Assembly (NCBI RefSeq): GCF_014269225.2
Contig: NZ_CP077097.1
Coordinates: forward strand, 254,001-318,000
Source: Pseudomonas anuradhapurensis
GTDB taxonomy: Bacteria > Pseudomonadota > Gammaproteobacteria > Pseudomonadales > Pseudomonadaceae
Length of the DNA: 64,000 bases
Direction: 5' to 3'
In this document: one piece after another, positions 37,949-47,638 of the stretch
How the letters are laid out: each line of letters begins with the position of its first letter
Position numbering within the stretch: the stretch's first letter is position 1
Program-made: the position numbers and the translations under genes
Notes under the pieces: model-generated
The model's input: the letters and a program-made list of their open reading frames with translations, nothing else
The model's database searches: none
Told to the model about the DNA's origin: nothing

Positions 37949-38251
37949 ATGACAGATATCAAGCTGAGCAAATGGGACGCTGTGGACCATTTTAAAACAG
38001 AGGAAGACATGGCCTTGTACCTTGAGGCGTGTCTGGAGGAAAACGACCCGGCACTGCTTGCTGCTGCTTTGGGCGATATCGCCCGTGCCCGAGGCATGGC
38101 TCAGTTGGCGCGTGACACCGGCCTGACACGGGAAGGGCTGTACAAGGCGCTGTCTGCGGAAGGTAACCCGAGCCTGGCAACCATCATGAAAGTGATGGCG
38201 GCGCTGGGGGTAAGGCTTCATGCTGAGCTGCTGCCGCGCGCTGCAGGATAA
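37949..38251 (+). CDS. Antitoxin with HTH domain (HigA-like antidote protein)
   Basis: 100 residues, start MTDIKLSKWDAVDHFKTEED, with an Xre-like helix-turn-helix (GMAQLARDTGLTREGLYKALSAEGNPSLATIMKVM split by family conservation). It is the usual partner of the Gp49-like toxin, neutralising it and repressing the operon. AGGAGG precedes the ATG. Confidence 0.88.
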   Translation: MTDIKLSKWDAVDHFKTEEDMALYLEACLEENDPALLAAALGDIARARGMAQLARDTGLTREGLYKALSAEGNPSLATIMKVMAALGVRLHAELLPRAAG

Positions 38252-38311
38252 GGTTCATGGGATGGTAGCAAGGCCGGTAGGCTGCCATGCCTTGCGCAAA
38301 AATCGCAGACA

Positions 38312-38337
38312 ACAAAAAACCCGCACTAGGCGGGTTT
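38312..38337. terminator. tRNA-Phe terminator, also usable by the antitoxin gene
   Basis: AAACCCGC-ACTAG-GCGGGTTT with an A-tract on its left side (T-tract for the minus strand). It lies between the converging antitoxin and tRNA genes. Confidence 0.85.
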
Positions 38338-38382
38338 CTTGTTGTCGCTTCGGGTAACTTTGCAACCACCAGAAGCTGAAGG

Positions 38383-38458
38383 TGGTGCCCAGAGACGGAG
38401 TCGAACCGCCGACACGAGGATTTTCAATCCTCTGCTCTACCGACTGAGCTATCTGGGC
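38383..38458 (-). tRNA. tRNA-Phe (GAA)
   Basis: 76 nt with encoded CCA. Acceptor GCCCAGA/TCTGGGC, anticodon loop TTGAAAA (GAA), T-loop GGTTCGACTCC. Confidence 0.97.
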
Positions 38459-38468
38459 GACGAGGTGA

Positions 38469-38497
38469 ATTAAATAGACTTTCAGACCGCTCGTCAA
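38469..38497 (-). promoter_or_regulatory. tRNA-Phe promoter
   Basis: On the minus strand -35 TTGACG (38497-38492), 17-bp spacer, -10 TTTAAT (38474-38469); each matches five of six. Confidence 0.8.
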
Positions 38498-38548
38498 CGA
38501 CTTTTTGAAAAAATTTTAAATTAATTCCGTCGCTTACGTTCCGTGGGG

Positions 38549-38821
38549 TCATTCCGAGGGCGGCACGTAGCCTTCCGCCTGGGCGTATTCTTCGCCGGCG
38601 AAAAACTTGTCCATCTCGCCCTGGAGGAATTTGCGGTCCTCGGCGTTCATCATGTTCAGGCGCTTTTCGTTGATCAGCATGGTCTGGTGTTTCTGCCAGT
38701 CGGCCCAGGCCTTCTGCGAGATGTGTTCGAAGATGTCCTGGCCCTTGGCGCCGGGGTAGGGCGGGCGCTCCAGGCCTGGCAGTTCTTCTTTGTACTTGCG
38801 GCACATCACGGTGCGGGTCAT
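38549..38821 (-). CDS. yggX: YggX, Fe(II)-trafficking protein
   Basis: 90-residue protein linked to iron supply and protection of Fe-S clusters from oxidation. It has the family start [20 protein letters not shown] with the conserved C7, and a three-helix body. The start overlaps the mutY stop as ATGA. mutY-yggX is a conserved pair in gammaproteobacteria, and MutY itself needs an Fe-S cluster. Confidence 0.95.
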   Translation of the reverse strand: MTRTVMCRKYKEELPGLERPPYPGAKGQDIFEHISQKAWADWQKHQTMLINEKRLNMMNAEDRKFLQGEMDKFFAGEEYAQAEGYVPPSE

Positions 38822-39885
38822 CGGGCGTCTCCTGCAATCAGTTCGTCGGCCGCGCGTTTGAGCAGCTTTTTCACCGGGGCGGCAAGGCCCAGGCGCGGCG
38901 GGGTGGCGAGGTTATACCAGAGCCAGTCGGCCTCGGCCACGTGCTGGCCGAGCGGGTCGACGCGCACCAGCCAGGGCTCGATCGCCAGCTGGAAGTGGCT
39001 GAAGGTATGGGTCAGGCCGTCCATGGCGCGGCTTTCGGCCAGGCGCAGGCCGTGCTGGTAGGCCAGGTCGTCGAGCTGGGCGATGTCGTCCAGTTCCGGC
39101 AGGCTCCACAAGCCACCCCACAACCCGCTGGACGGGCGGCGGTAAAGCAGGATGGCGCCTTCGTGGTTGGCCAGCAGCGGCATCAGCGTGCGCCGTTGTG
39201 GCAGCGCCTTGCGCGGCTTGGGTTCCGGGTAGCGGGTTTCTTCGCCATGCAGGTGCGCTTGGCAGCCGCGCCGCAGTGGGCAGATCAGGCAGCTGGGCTT
39301 GCTGCGGGTGCACAGCGTGGCGCCCATGTCCATCATCGCCTGGGTGTAGTGGTTGGCGCGCTGCTGCGGGGTAAAGCGCTCGGCCGTGGCCCACAGCTGG
39401 TTGGCCACCTTGGGCTCGCCAGGGTAGCCGGCCTGGGCGGTGTAGCGGGCCAGCACGCGTTTCACGTTGCCGTCGAGGATCGGTGCGCGGATGCCCATGC
39501 TGATGCTGGCGATGGCGCCTGCGGTGGAACGGCCGATGCCGGGCAGCTCGGTGAGCTGCTCGACACTGCGCGGGAATTCGCCAGCATGCTGCTCGACCAC
39601 GATCTTCGCGGCCTTCTGCAGGTTGCGCGCCCGGGTGTAGTAGCCCAGGCCGGTCCACAGGTGCAGCACCTCGTCCTCGGGCGCTTCGGCCAGGGCCTGC
39701 ACGGTCGGCAGGGCCTGCATGAAGCGGTCGAAGTAGTTGAGCACGGTGCTGACCTGGGTCTGCTGCAGCATGATTTCCGACACCCACACCCGGTACGGGG
39801 TGATGCCCTGCTGCCAGGGCAGGTCGTGCCGGCCGTGCTCGTCATACCAATCCAGCACAGCGCTGGAGAACTGCTCTGGGGTCAT
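38818..39885 (-). CDS. mutY: MutY adenine DNA glycosylase
   Basis: Removes adenine mispaired with 8-oxoguanine. 355 residues with the HhH-GPD domain ([18 protein letters not shown], catalytic Asp in [13 protein letters not shown]) and the 4Fe-4S ligands C192, C199, C202 and C208. A Nudix-like C-terminal domain recognises 8-oxoG ([28 protein letters not shown]). It overlaps asmA and yggX by four bases on each side. Confidence 0.96.
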   Translation of the reverse strand: MTPEQFSSAVLDWYDEHGRHDLPWQQGITPYRVWVSEIMLQQTQVSTVLNYFDRFMQALPTVQALAEAPEDEVLHLWTGLGYYTRARNLQKAAKIVVEQHAGEFPRSVEQLTELPGIGRSTAGAIASISMGIRAPILDGNVKRVLARYTAQAGYPGEPKVANQLWATAERFTPQQRANHYTQAMMDMGATLCTRSKPSCLICPLRRGCQAHLHGEETRYPEPKPRKALPQRRTLMPLLANHEGAILLYRRPSSGLWGGLWSLPELDDIAQLDDLAYQHGLRLAESRAMDGLTHTFSHFQLAIEPWLVRVDPLGQHVAEADWLWYNLATPPRLGLAAPVKKLLKRAADELIAGDAR

Positions 39886-42119
39886 CGCTTGAACAGCCCC
39901 TTGAGCGCGTCTTTCACTTCCGGGCTCACTTTGTCTCCGAGTTTTTCATCGAGCTTTTCCTGCAGGCGGTTGCCGGCCAGCTTGGCGGCAACCTTGCCCA
40001 GGCCGTCCTGGTCCAGGCGGCAGGCCTTGGCGCCCAGCTCCAGCGGGCCGCGGCAACGCAGTGGCACTTCCACGCCAACATAGCGTTCGTTGACCTGGCA
40101 GGCCGGGTCGGGCATGGCGCGCTGGTCGCCTTCGACAATCACGCCGACCTTGTAGTCCATGCCTAGCACGCGCAGGTCGAGGTCCCCCTGGCCGTTGACG
40201 GTAAGGCCTGGGATGCGCGCCTTGAGGTCCGGGTTGCTGGCGACCCCATTGCGTACCACCAGGCTGCCGCGCAGCTCCTGGAAGGGGGTGTCCTTGCCGC
40301 GAGGCTCGCCGTTCAGCGATTTGCGGTTGAGCGTGGCGATGGCCTGGCACAGTTGCTGTTCCAGGTTGGCATTGACCAGCACGCCGTCGTTGATGACGAA
40401 ACTGGCGTTGCCGTTGAGGGTATCCACCAGGGCCTTCTGGCTGTTGCCGGTGGCGGTCAGGTCGCTGGTCAGGGTCAGCAGGCCTTTGACCGGCGGCTGC
40501 TGTTCCTTGCCCTCGGTCTTGATGAAGTGCTCCACCGGTACCCGCTGGATGTTGGTGTTGACGCCCAGTTGCGGCACGGCAGGGCGAACATCGACGGTGC
40601 CCTTGGCCTCGAACGTGCCGTTGTACAGCCCGCCACGCAGGGTTTGCAGGGTCAGCAGGCCGCCCTGGCCGATGGCCTTGAGCTGGGCATCGGTGATCGG
40701 CAGTTTATCCAGGGTCAGCGCGCCGAAGGCCAGGTCGGCCTGCAGGTCGAGGGCGCGCAGGCGGTCGACCGGCAACAGCTTGTCGTCGCTCCAGGCTACC
40801 TGGGTGGGGGCGTTGGGCAGCGGCGTGGTGCCGGCACCGGCGACCGCGCTGGCTTCCTGCTGCTTGACCTCGGCCTGGCGCGCGGCAGTGGCACCCTTGG
40901 CCTGCTCGCTCTTGGCCGGCAGGTAGCGGTCGGCGTCGAAGCTGTCGCCCTTGAGCTGCAGGCGCAGGGCTTGCTTGGCGAAATCCTCGACGGCCACGCG
41001 GCCGGTGAAGGTGCTGTCGTCCAGCTTCACGGCCAGGTCTTCCAGGGCCAGGCTGTTCGGCGTGCCTTGCAGGCGGGTGACCATTTCCAGCCTGGAGAAG
41101 GCTGCCGGGTCGTTGCTGGCCGGTAGTGGGCGGCCAATGCTGTCGAGGAACGTGCGCAGGTCGAACTGGGCGATGGACAGGCCGCCGCTGAGCTGGGGTG
41201 CCTTGTCCAGGTCACGCAGGTTCAGCTCGCCCAGGGCGCGCAGCTGGTTGGCCGATACTTTCAGGCCGCTCCACGAGGCGACATTGGCGCCCAGGTCGAC
41301 CAGCAGTTGGCCCTGCGCGGCGAAGGTTACAGTCTTGCCGCCGGTTGGCTCGCCCGAGGTTTCGCCCGACAGGCGCATGTCTTCGAAGTTGTAGCGCTTG
41401 AGCTTGCGGTCGAAGCGCAACTCGCCGGCCAGCTCGGTGCGGGCCTTGATGTTCGGCTGGCTGGCGCTGAGGAAGGCGCTGGCCTTGAGCGGAATGTTCG
41501 CGCCTTCGTGGACCGGGCCGGTGCTCAGCTGGATGCTCTCGGCGCTGTAGCTGTGGCCGGTCTTGGCATCGGTGTACTGCACGCGGGCGTTGTTCACGGT
41601 CAGGCTGTCGATATCCAGCTTGACCGCGCGGTCGTTGCTGGGGGCCGGTGCAGGCTGTTGTTCGGCGGGTGCCTGGGCCGGGGCATTGGCCTGCGCGCCG
41701 GCGTCCTGGGCGGGCAACGGCTTGCCGATGTCTTCCCAGTTGCCATGGCCCTGTTCGTCACGCGCCAGGGTCAGGTTCAGGCCCTCGACGCGCACGTCGC
41801 TCATCTGTACTTCGCGGCGCAGCAGTGGCAGCACACGCACCGACAAGCCCAGCATCTGCAGGTCGGCGAACGGCTCCTTGGGTTTGTTCAAGGTGGCGAT
41901 GCTTGCTTCGTGCAGCTCCAGGCCCAGCCATGGGAACAGGCTCCAGCCAATGTCACCGTTGAGGGTGAGCTCGACGTGTGCCTTGTCGCGCGCCAGCTGG
42001 CGAATCTCGTCTTTGTAGTCGTTGGGATCGAACAGGTGGGTCAGGGCGAAGCCCAGCGCCACGATGATCAGCAGCAACCCGAGAAGCCCAAGTCCCAGGA
42101 TTTTGCCGAACGCTTTCAT
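39882..42119 (-). CDS. AsmA-family protein
   Basis: 745 residues anchored by one N-terminal membrane helix (FGKILGLGLLGLLLIIVALG) with a long periplasmic part. The start FDPNDYKDEIRQLARDKAHV and the C-terminal block FVINDGVLVNANLEQQLCQA are characteristic of AsmA. A proline/alanine/glutamine-rich linker lies near residues 140-165. AsmA-like proteins are large beta-groove proteins linked to lipid movement to the outer membrane. AAGGA precedes the ATG; the stop overlaps mutY. Confidence 0.92.
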   Translation of the reverse strand: MKAFGKILGLGLLGLLLIIVALGFALTHLFDPNDYKDEIRQLARDKAHVELTLNGDIGWSLFPWLGLELHEASIATLNKPKEPFADLQMLGLSVRVLPLLRREVQMSDVRVEGLNLTLARDEQGHGNWEDIGKPLPAQDAGAQANAPAQAPAEQQPAPAPSNDRAVKLDIDSLTVNNARVQYTDAKTGHSYSAESIQLSTGPVHEGANIPLKASAFLSASQPNIKARTELAGELRFDRKLKRYNFEDMRLSGETSGEPTGGKTVTFAAQGQLLVDLGANVASWSGLKVSANQLRALGELNLRDLDKAPQLSGGLSIAQFDLRTFLDSIGRPLPASNDPAAFSRLEMVTRLQGTPNSLALEDLAVKLDDSTFTGRVAVEDFAKQALRLQLKGDSFDADRYLPAKSEQAKGATAARQAEVKQQEASAVAGAGTTPLPNAPTQVAWSDDKLLPVDRLRALDLQADLAFGALTLDKLPITDAQLKAIGQGGLLTLQTLRGGLYNGTFEAKGTVDVRPAVPQLGVNTNIQRVPVEHFIKTEGKEQQPPVKGLLTLTSDLTATGNSQKALVDTLNGNASFVINDGVLVNANLEQQLCQAIATLNRKSLNGEPRGKDTPFQELRGSLVVRNGVASNPDLKARIPGLTVNGQGDLDLRVLGMDYKVGVIVEGDQRAMPDPACQVNERYVGVEVPLRCRGPLELGAKACRLDQDGLGKVAAKLAGNRLQEKLDEKLGDKVSPEVKDALKGLFKR

Positions 42120-42503
42120 GGGCGAGTCCTTGTAGTCGTTTGAAATTCAAGCGCCAGAGTATAGCGCCGCAGTGGTTGTCCCTGCGTATTCGACTAGAGA
42201 TACAGGGCATTTCCTACGTGTGCATCAGAGAGTAAGGCTTTCGACAACCACGATTTTGCCAGTTCCGCATGTTTCGCCGGCACTGGCCTAATCACCTTCC
42301 AGCCAGCGCCCCACAGGCTGCACAAACCTCGCTGGCTGTTGCGTCCCGGTGGGCGCCGGCTTGCCGACGGTAGGGTCGGAACAGGCAGCATGACCGTTTC
42401 AGCCGAGCGAAAATTTGCAATATCAGATTGCCTTCACGCTACTTGATGCTGCTACCCTTGCGCCGCTTTGCCTGCATTCCCCCTATAAGAAGGATCCTAT
42501 CCC
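42120..42503. other. Divergent asmA/OFA-transporter intergenic region
   Basis: On the minus strand a TATACT (42163-42158) may be the asmA -10 box. Before the transporter gene lies AAGGATCC as ribosome-binding site. I see no gene and no strong repeat in between. Confidence 0.4.
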
Positions 42504-44165
42504 ATGAGCAGTACCGTCGCGGCGGGGGCCCTGGTCAGTGCGCCAGGCTTCCTGTCGAAGGAGCGCATTATCGCCCGCCCGGGCTTCAACCGCTGGCTGG
42601 TTCCGCCGGCCGCCCTGGCCATTCACCTGTGCATCGGCATGGCCTATGGCTTCTCGGTGTTCTGGCTACCGCTGTCGCAAGCCCTCGGCATTACTGCCCC
42701 GGTCGCCTGCGCGGCGGACATGGGCTTCATCGCCCGCATGTTCAGCGCCGAATGTGACTGGCCGATCTCGATGCTGAGCTGGATCTACACCTTGTTCTTC
42801 GTCTTCCTCGGTTGCTCGGCGGCGGTGCTGGGCGGCTGGCTGGAACACGCTGGCCCGCGCAAGGCCGGGCTGGTGTCGGCGCTGTGCTGGTGTGGCGGCA
42901 TGCTGATCTCGGCCATGGGGGTGAAAACCCACCAGCTGTGGCTGATGTGGCTGGGCTCCGGTGTAATCGGCGGTATCGGCCTGGGCCTGGGCTACATTTC
43001 GCCAGTTTCGACCCTGATCAAATGGTTCCCGGACAAACGCGGCATGGCCACCGGCATGGCGATCATGGGCTTCGGTGGCGGCGCCATGGTCGGTGCACCG
43101 CTGGCCACGGCGCTGATGGGGCACTTCGGCAACGCGCAGGAAGTGGGGGTGTGGCAGAGCTTCGTGGCCATGGCGGCGATCTACTTCGTGTTCATGACTG
43201 CCGGCGCCCTGGCCTATCGCGTACCGCCAACCGGCTGGAAGCCCGAAGGCTGGACTGCGCCGGCGAAAAAGGCCGGCAACACCATGGTCACCGACCGCCA
43301 CGTGCACGTCAGCGTGGCGTGGAAAACCCCGCAGTTCGCGCTGATCTGGCTGGTGCTGTGCCTGAACGTGTCGGCGGGTATCGGCATTCTCGGCATGGCC
43401 TCGCCGCTGCTGCAGGAAGTGTTCGCCGGCAAGCTGCTGGGCAACGGGCTGAGCTTCAGCGAGCTGAACAGCGCCCAGCTGGCGCAGATTGCCGCGATCG
43501 CCGCCGGCTTCACCGGCCTGCTGAGCCTGTTCAATATCGGTGGGCGGTTCTTCTGGGCTTCGTTCTCCGACTATATTGGCCGCAAGAACACCTACTTCGC
43601 CTTCTTCGCACTTGGGGTTGGCCTGTACAGCCTGGTGCCGAACATGGGCCACCTGGGTAACGTGGCGCTGTTCGTGGCGGCGTTCTGCATCATCCTGTCG
43701 ATGTACGGCGGTGGCTTCTCCACCGTACCTGCCTACCTGGCCGACCTGTTCGGCACGCAGATGGTCGGTGCCATTCACGGTCGCCTGCTGACTGCCTGGG
43801 CGGCGGCGGGCGTGCTGGGGCCGGTGCTGATCACCTACCTGCGCGAGTATCAGCTGGCCGCCGGGGTGGAACGTGCCGCGGCTTACGACATGACGCTGTA
43901 CATCCTGGCCGGCCTGCTGGTGCTGGGCTTTGTCTGCAACATGCTGGTGCGCCCGGTAGCCGACAAGTACTTCATGAGCGATGCCGAGCTGGCCGCCGAG
44001 CGGGCGCTGAGCCACGACAAGGGCGCCGATGGCGTGCAGTCGCTGGAGTGGAAAGCAGCGCCGGGTAGCCTGCCGCTGGTGCTGCTGGCCTGGGCGGTGG
44101 TGGTTGTGCCGTTGGCCTGGGGGGTGTGGATTACCCTGCAGAAGACGGCGGTGCTGTTCCATTGA
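42504..44165 (+). CDS. OFA-family MFS transporter
   Basis: 553 residues with 12 membrane helices, of the oxalate/formate antiporter family. Typical parts are GMAYGFSVFWLPLSQALGI in the first helix, GLGLGYISPVSTLIKWFPDKRGMATG, and NIGGRFFWASFSDYIGRKNT. A longer loop (residues about 60-80) and a C-terminal extension with one more hydrophobic segment make it longer than oxalate transporter OxlT (about 420). Substrate not predictable, probably a small monocarboxylate or dicarboxylate. Confidence 0.87.
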   Translation: MSSTVAAGALVSAPGFLSKERIIARPGFNRWLVPPAALAIHLCIGMAYGFSVFWLPLSQALGITAPVACAADMGFIARMFSAECDWPISMLSWIYTLFFVFLGCSAAVLGGWLEHAGPRKAGLVSALCWCGGMLISAMGVKTHQLWLMWLGSGVIGGIGLGLGYISPVSTLIKWFPDKRGMATGMAIMGFGGGAMVGAPLATALMGHFGNAQEVGVWQSFVAMAAIYFVFMTAGALAYRVPPTGWKPEGWTAPAKKAGNTMVTDRHVHVSVAWKTPQFALIWLVLCLNVSAGIGILGMASPLLQEVFAGKLLGNGLSFSELNSAQLAQIAAIAAGFTGLLSLFNIGGRFFWASFSDYIGRKNTYFAFFALGVGLYSLVPNMGHLGNVALFVAAFCIILSMYGGGFSTVPAYLADLFGTQMVGAIHGRLLTAWAAAGVLGPVLITYLREYQLAAGVERAAAYDMTLYILAGLLVLGFVCNMLVRPVADKYFMSDAELAAERALSHDKGADGVQSLEWKAAPGSLPLVLLAWAVVVVPLAWGVWITLQKTAVLFH

Positions 44166-44200
44166 TGGAATCATCCGGTACCCACGGGTAACGTGATGAT

Positions 44201-44313
44201 GTAGGAGCGGCCTGGCGTCGCGATGGGGCGCGAAGCGGCCCCAGGGTCTCGGCGCTGATGCAGAAATCGCCGGGGCCGCTTTGCGGCCCATCGCGACGCA
44301 AGGCCGCTCCTAC
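44201..44313. repeat. Inverted REP pair between the OFA gene and hisB
   Basis: Copies 44201-44242 and 44272-44313. Both arms read GGCGTCGCG or CGCGACGC instead of TGTCGCG, again a variant shared by the pair. Confidence 0.85.
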
Positions 44314-44396
44314 AAACAGTCCCGTGTTAGTCGGTTGTATAGACCTGTAGCACTAATCAGCCCCGTAATTCCTCGCCATGCCATATGTCATCCGCG

Positions 44397-44426
44397 TTTC
44401 AAGCGGGCGCGTTCTGGGCCTATAAT
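44397..44426 (+). promoter_or_regulatory. Probable his operon promoter
   Basis: Perfect -10 TATAAT at 44421-44426 with a weak TTTCAA at 44397-44402 (18-bp spacer). The implied leader is only about 30 nt, so no his-type attenuator fits. Confidence 0.6.
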
Positions 44427-44463
44427 GAAGCCCTTTTCGCCCAATGATTTTGCGGAGCTGGTG

Positions 44464-45057
44464 ATGGTTGAACGTAAGGCGTCCGTCGAGCGCAACACCC
44501 TGGAAACCCAGGTCAAGTGCTCGATCAACCTCGATGGCAGTGGCAAGGCCCGATTCGATATCGGTGTGCCTTTCCTTGAACACATGCTGGACCAGATCGC
44601 CCGCCATGGGCTGATCGATCTGGATATCGAGTGCAAGGGTGACACGCATATCGACGATCACCATACCGTCGAAGACGTCGGCATCACCCTGGGCATGGCA
44701 TTCGCCCAGGCCATCGGTGACAAGAAGGGCATCTTCCGCTACGGCCATGCCTACGTGCCGCTGGACGAAGCGCTGTCGCGCGTGGTCATCGACTTTTCCG
44801 GTCGCCCGGGCCTGCAGATGCATGTGCCCTACACCCGCGCTAGTGTTGGTGGCTTCGATGTCGACCTGTTCCAGGAATTCTTCCAGGGCTTCGTCAACCA
44901 CGCCCTGGTGACCCTGCACATCGACAACCTGCGTGGCCACAACACCCACCACCAGATCGAAACCGTGTTCAAGGCATTCGGCCGCGCCCTGCGCATGGCC
45001 ATCACCCTCGACGAGCGCATGGCCGGGCAGATGCCTTCCACCAAAGGGTGCCTGTAA
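44464..45057 (+). CDS. hisB: Imidazoleglycerol-phosphate dehydratase
   Basis: Sixth step of histidine synthesis. 197 residues, a stand-alone dehydratase (no phosphatase fusion). The two metal-binding repeats are [12 protein letters not shown] ... [15 protein letters not shown] and NHALVTLH ... [17 protein letters not shown]. The ATG at 44464 follows GCGGAGCTGGTG. hisH starts on the next base. Confidence 0.96.
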   Translation: MVERKASVERNTLETQVKCSINLDGSGKARFDIGVPFLEHMLDQIARHGLIDLDIECKGDTHIDDHHTVEDVGITLGMAFAQAIGDKKGIFRYGHAYVPLDEALSRVVIDFSGRPGLQMHVPYTRASVGGFDVDLFQEFFQGFVNHALVTLHIDNLRGHNTHHQIETVFKAFGRALRMAITLDERMAGQMPSTKGCL

Positions 45058-45696
45058 ATGCAGACGGTAGCCGTAATCGACTATGGCATGGGCAACCTGC
45101 ACTCGGTGGCCAAGGCGCTCGAGCATGTAGGTGCCGGCAAGGTACTGGTCACCAGCGACGCCGCGGTCATCCGCGAAGCCGACCGCGTGGTGTTCCCGGG
45201 GGTGGGCGCGATTCGCGACTGCATGGCTGAAATTCGCCGCCTGGGCTTCGACAGCCTGGTGCGCGAAGTCAGCCAGGACCGCCCGTTCCTGGGTATCTGC
45301 GTAGGCATGCAGGCGCTGCTGGAGCACAGCGAAGAAAACGACGGTGTCGATTGCATTGGCCTGTTCCCCGGCCAGGTGCGCTTCTTCGGCAAGGACCTGA
45401 AGGAAGACGGCGAACACCTGAAGGTGCCGCACATGGGTTGGAACGAGGTCGGCCAGACCAACCACCACCCGCTGTGGCATGACATCCCCGACCGTGCGCG
45501 CTTCTATTTCGTGCACAGCTACTACATCGATGCCGGCAAGCCGGCGCAGGTGGTCGGTCGTGGCCATTACGGCGTCGACTTCGCTGCAGCGCTGGCCGAT
45601 GGTTCGCGCTTTGCCGTGCAGTTCCACCCGGAGAAGAGCCATACCCATGGCCTGCAGCTGCTGCAGAACTTCGTCGCCTGGGACGGGCGCTGGTAA
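45058..45696 (+). CDS. hisH: Imidazole glycerol phosphate synthase, glutaminase subunit
   Basis: 212-residue class I glutamine amidotransferase that feeds ammonia to HisF. Catalytic C81 lies in [16 protein letters not shown], with the histidine/glutamate pair in [16 protein letters not shown]. It directly abuts hisB and the DUF2164 gene without a gap, so translation is tightly coupled. Confidence 0.96.
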   Translation: MQTVAVIDYGMGNLHSVAKALEHVGAGKVLVTSDAAVIREADRVVFPGVGAIRDCMAEIRRLGFDSLVREVSQDRPFLGICVGMQALLEHSEENDGVDCIGLFPGQVRFFGKDLKEDGEHLKVPHMGWNEVGQTNHHPLWHDIPDRARFYFVHSYYIDAGKPAQVVGRGHYGVDFAAALADGSRFAVQFHPEKSHTHGLQLLQNFVAWDGRW

Positions 45697-45957
45697 ATGA
45701 GCAGATCGAAGACCAAGGCCCCAGTCATCACCCTGGCCCCCGAGCAGGAGCGCGCCGCGCTCGACACGCTCAAGCGCTTCCTCGAAGACCGTTTCGAGTT
45801 GACGCTGGGTTCGTTCGAGGTGGCCGAGGTCCTCGATGTGTTCAGCAAGGAAATTGCACCCCATTACTACAACAGGGCGATTGCCGATGTTCAGCTGCAC
45901 CTCAAGGAGCGGTTCGACAGCATCGAAAGCGATCTGTGGGCGCTCGAGAAGCCCTGA
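45697..45957 (+). CDS. DUF2164 protein inside the his operon
   Basis: 86 residues; the family core is FELTLGSFEVAEVLDVFSKEIAPHYYNRAI. It lies directly after the hisH stop and 27 nt before hisA. Its constant presence here suggests a link to histidine synthesis, but no function is established to my knowledge. Confidence 0.88.
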   Translation: MSRSKTKAPVITLAPEQERAALDTLKRFLEDRFELTLGSFEVAEVLDVFSKEIAPHYYNRAIADVQLHLKERFDSIESDLWALEKP

Positions 45958-45984
45958 AACCCCAAGAACAGACAGGTTCCCAAG

Positions 45985-46722
45985 ATGCTGATTATCCCCG
46001 CTATCGATCTGAAGGACGGTGCCTGCGTGCGCCTGCGCCAGGGCCGCATGGAAGACTCCACGGTATTTTCCGATGACCCGGTGAGCATGGCCGCCAAGTG
46101 GGTCGAGGGTGGCTGCCGCCGCCTGCACCTGGTCGACCTCAACGGCGCCTTCGAAGGCCAGCCGGTCAACGGTGAAGTGGTTACCGCCATCGCCAAGCGC
46201 TACCCGACCCTGCCGATCCAGATCGGTGGTGGCATCCGCTCGCTGGAAACCATCGAGCACTACGTCAAGGCCGGTGTCAGCTACGTGATTATCGGCACCA
46301 AGGCGGTCAAGCAGCCAGAGTTCGTTGCCGAAGCGTGCAAGGCCTTCCCGGGCAAGGTCATCGTTGGCCTGGATGCCAAGGACGGCTTCGTCGCCACCGA
46401 CGGCTGGGCCGAAGTCAGCTCGGTGCAGGTCATCGACCTGGCCAAGCGTTTCGAGGCCGATGGCGTCTCGGCGATCGTCTACACCGACATCGCCAAGGAC
46501 GGCATGATGCAGGGCTGCAACGTGCCGTTCACCAAGGCGCTGGCAGAAGCTACTTCGATCCCGGTGATCGCCTCGGGCGGCATCCACAACCTGGGCGACA
46601 TCAAGGCCCTGCTGGACGCCAAGGCCCCAGGCATCATCGGCGCCATCACCGGCCGTGCCATCTATGAAGGCACCCTCGATGTTGCCGAGGCCCAGGCCTT
46701 CTGCGACAACTACCAAGGCTGA
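45985..46722 (+). CDS. hisA: HisA isomerase (ProFAR isomerase)
   Basis: 245-residue TIM barrel that opens the ribose of ProFAR. The N-terminal catalytic Asp is in [19 protein letters not shown], the second in [16 protein letters not shown] [10 protein letters not shown]; phosphate-binding GGGIRS and ASGGIHN are both present. hisF follows 10 nt later. Confidence 0.96.
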   Translation: MLIIPAIDLKDGACVRLRQGRMEDSTVFSDDPVSMAAKWVEGGCRRLHLVDLNGAFEGQPVNGEVVTAIAKRYPTLPIQIGGGIRSLETIEHYVKAGVSYVIIGTKAVKQPEFVAEACKAFPGKVIVGLDAKDGFVATDGWAEVSSVQVIDLAKRFEADGVSAIVYTDIAKDGMMQGCNVPFTKALAEATSIPVIASGGIHNLGDIKALLDAKAPGIIGAITGRAIYEGTLDVAEAQAFCDNYQG

Positions 46723-46732
46723 GGACTGAACC

Positions 46733-47503
46733 ATGGCACTGGCCAAGCGCATCATCCCTTGCCTGGACGTGGACAACGGCCGGGTGGTCAAGGGCGTCAA
46801 GTTCGAGAACATCCGTGATGCCGGCGACCCGGTGGAAATCGCCCGTCGCTACGACGAGCAAGGTGCCGACGAAATCACCTTCCTCGACATCACCGCCAGC
46901 GTCGATGGCCGCGACACCACCCTGCATACCGTCGAACGCATGGCCAGCCAGGTATTCATCCCGCTGACCGTGGGCGGTGGCGTGCGTACCGTGCAGGACA
47001 TCCGCAACCTGCTCAATGCCGGTGCCGACAAGGTCTCGATCAACACGGCCGCGGTGTTCAACCCGGAGTTCGTCGGCGAGGCGGCGGACCGTTTCGGTTC
47101 GCAGTGCATCGTCGTGGCCATCGATGCCAAGAAGGTGTCCGCGCCGGGGGAAGCACCGCGCTGGGAAATCTTCACCCACGGCGGGCGCAAGCCGACCGGG
47201 CTGGATGCGGTGGAGTGGGCGAAGAAGATGGAAGGCCTGGGGGCTGGCGAAATCCTGCTGACCAGCATGGACCAGGACGGCATGAAGAGCGGCTTCGACC
47301 TGGGCGTCACCCGCGCGATCAGCGATGCGCTGGGTATTCCGGTCATTGCCTCGGGGGGTGTGGGTAACCTGCAGCACCTGGCTGACGGCATTCTGGAAGG
47401 GCATGCCAGTGCGGTACTGGCGGCCAGCATCTTCCACTTTGGTGAGTACACGGTGCCGGAAGCCAAGGCCTACATGGCTTCGCGCGGGATCGTCGTGCGC
47501 TGA
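46733..47503 (+). CDS. hisF: Imidazole glycerol phosphate synthase, cyclase subunit
   Basis: 256-residue TIM barrel partner of HisH. It has [18 protein letters not shown] with the first catalytic Asp, [30 protein letters not shown] with the second Asp, and [11 protein letters not shown]. Last gene of the operon, ended by a REP dyad. Confidence 0.96.
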   Translation: MALAKRIIPCLDVDNGRVVKGVKFENIRDAGDPVEIARRYDEQGADEITFLDITASVDGRDTTLHTVERMASQVFIPLTVGGGVRTVQDIRNLLNAGADKVSINTAAVFNPEFVGEAADRFGSQCIVVAIDAKKVSAPGEAPRWEIFTHGGRKPTGLDAVEWAKKMEGLGAGEILLTSMDQDGMKSGFDLGVTRAISDALGIPVIASGGVGNLQHLADGILEGHASAVLAASIFHFGEYTVPEAKAYMASRGIVVR

Positions 47504-47513
47504 AACAGTGATT

Positions 47514-47633
47514 GGGGCTGCTTTGCAGCCCATCGCGGCTGAAGCCGCTCCTACAGGGACCGCGCAAATTTCCAGGCTTGCGCGGTCCCTGTAGGAGCGG
47601 CTTCAGCCGCGATGGGCCGCAAGGCGGCCCCAA
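47514..47633. repeat. Inverted REP pair, CTTCAGCCGCGATGGG variant
   Basis: Arms at 47514-47553 and 47590-47633 read GTAGGAGCGGCTTCAGCCGC. The linker GGGACCGCGCAA/TTGCGCGGTCCC is also a perfect dyad, so all 120 bp form one palindrome between converging hisF and cbcV. Confidence 0.85.
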
Positions 47634-47638
47634 TTGCA

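Noticed and set aside
44427..44463. A histidine attenuator before hisB
   Set aside because: The leader is only about 30 nt and has no histidine-rich peptide or terminator.
44353..46812. An 819-codon minus-strand frame across hisB-hisH-hisA
   Set aside because: It spans several well-identified his genes on the other strand and mirrors their codons; no family resemblance.
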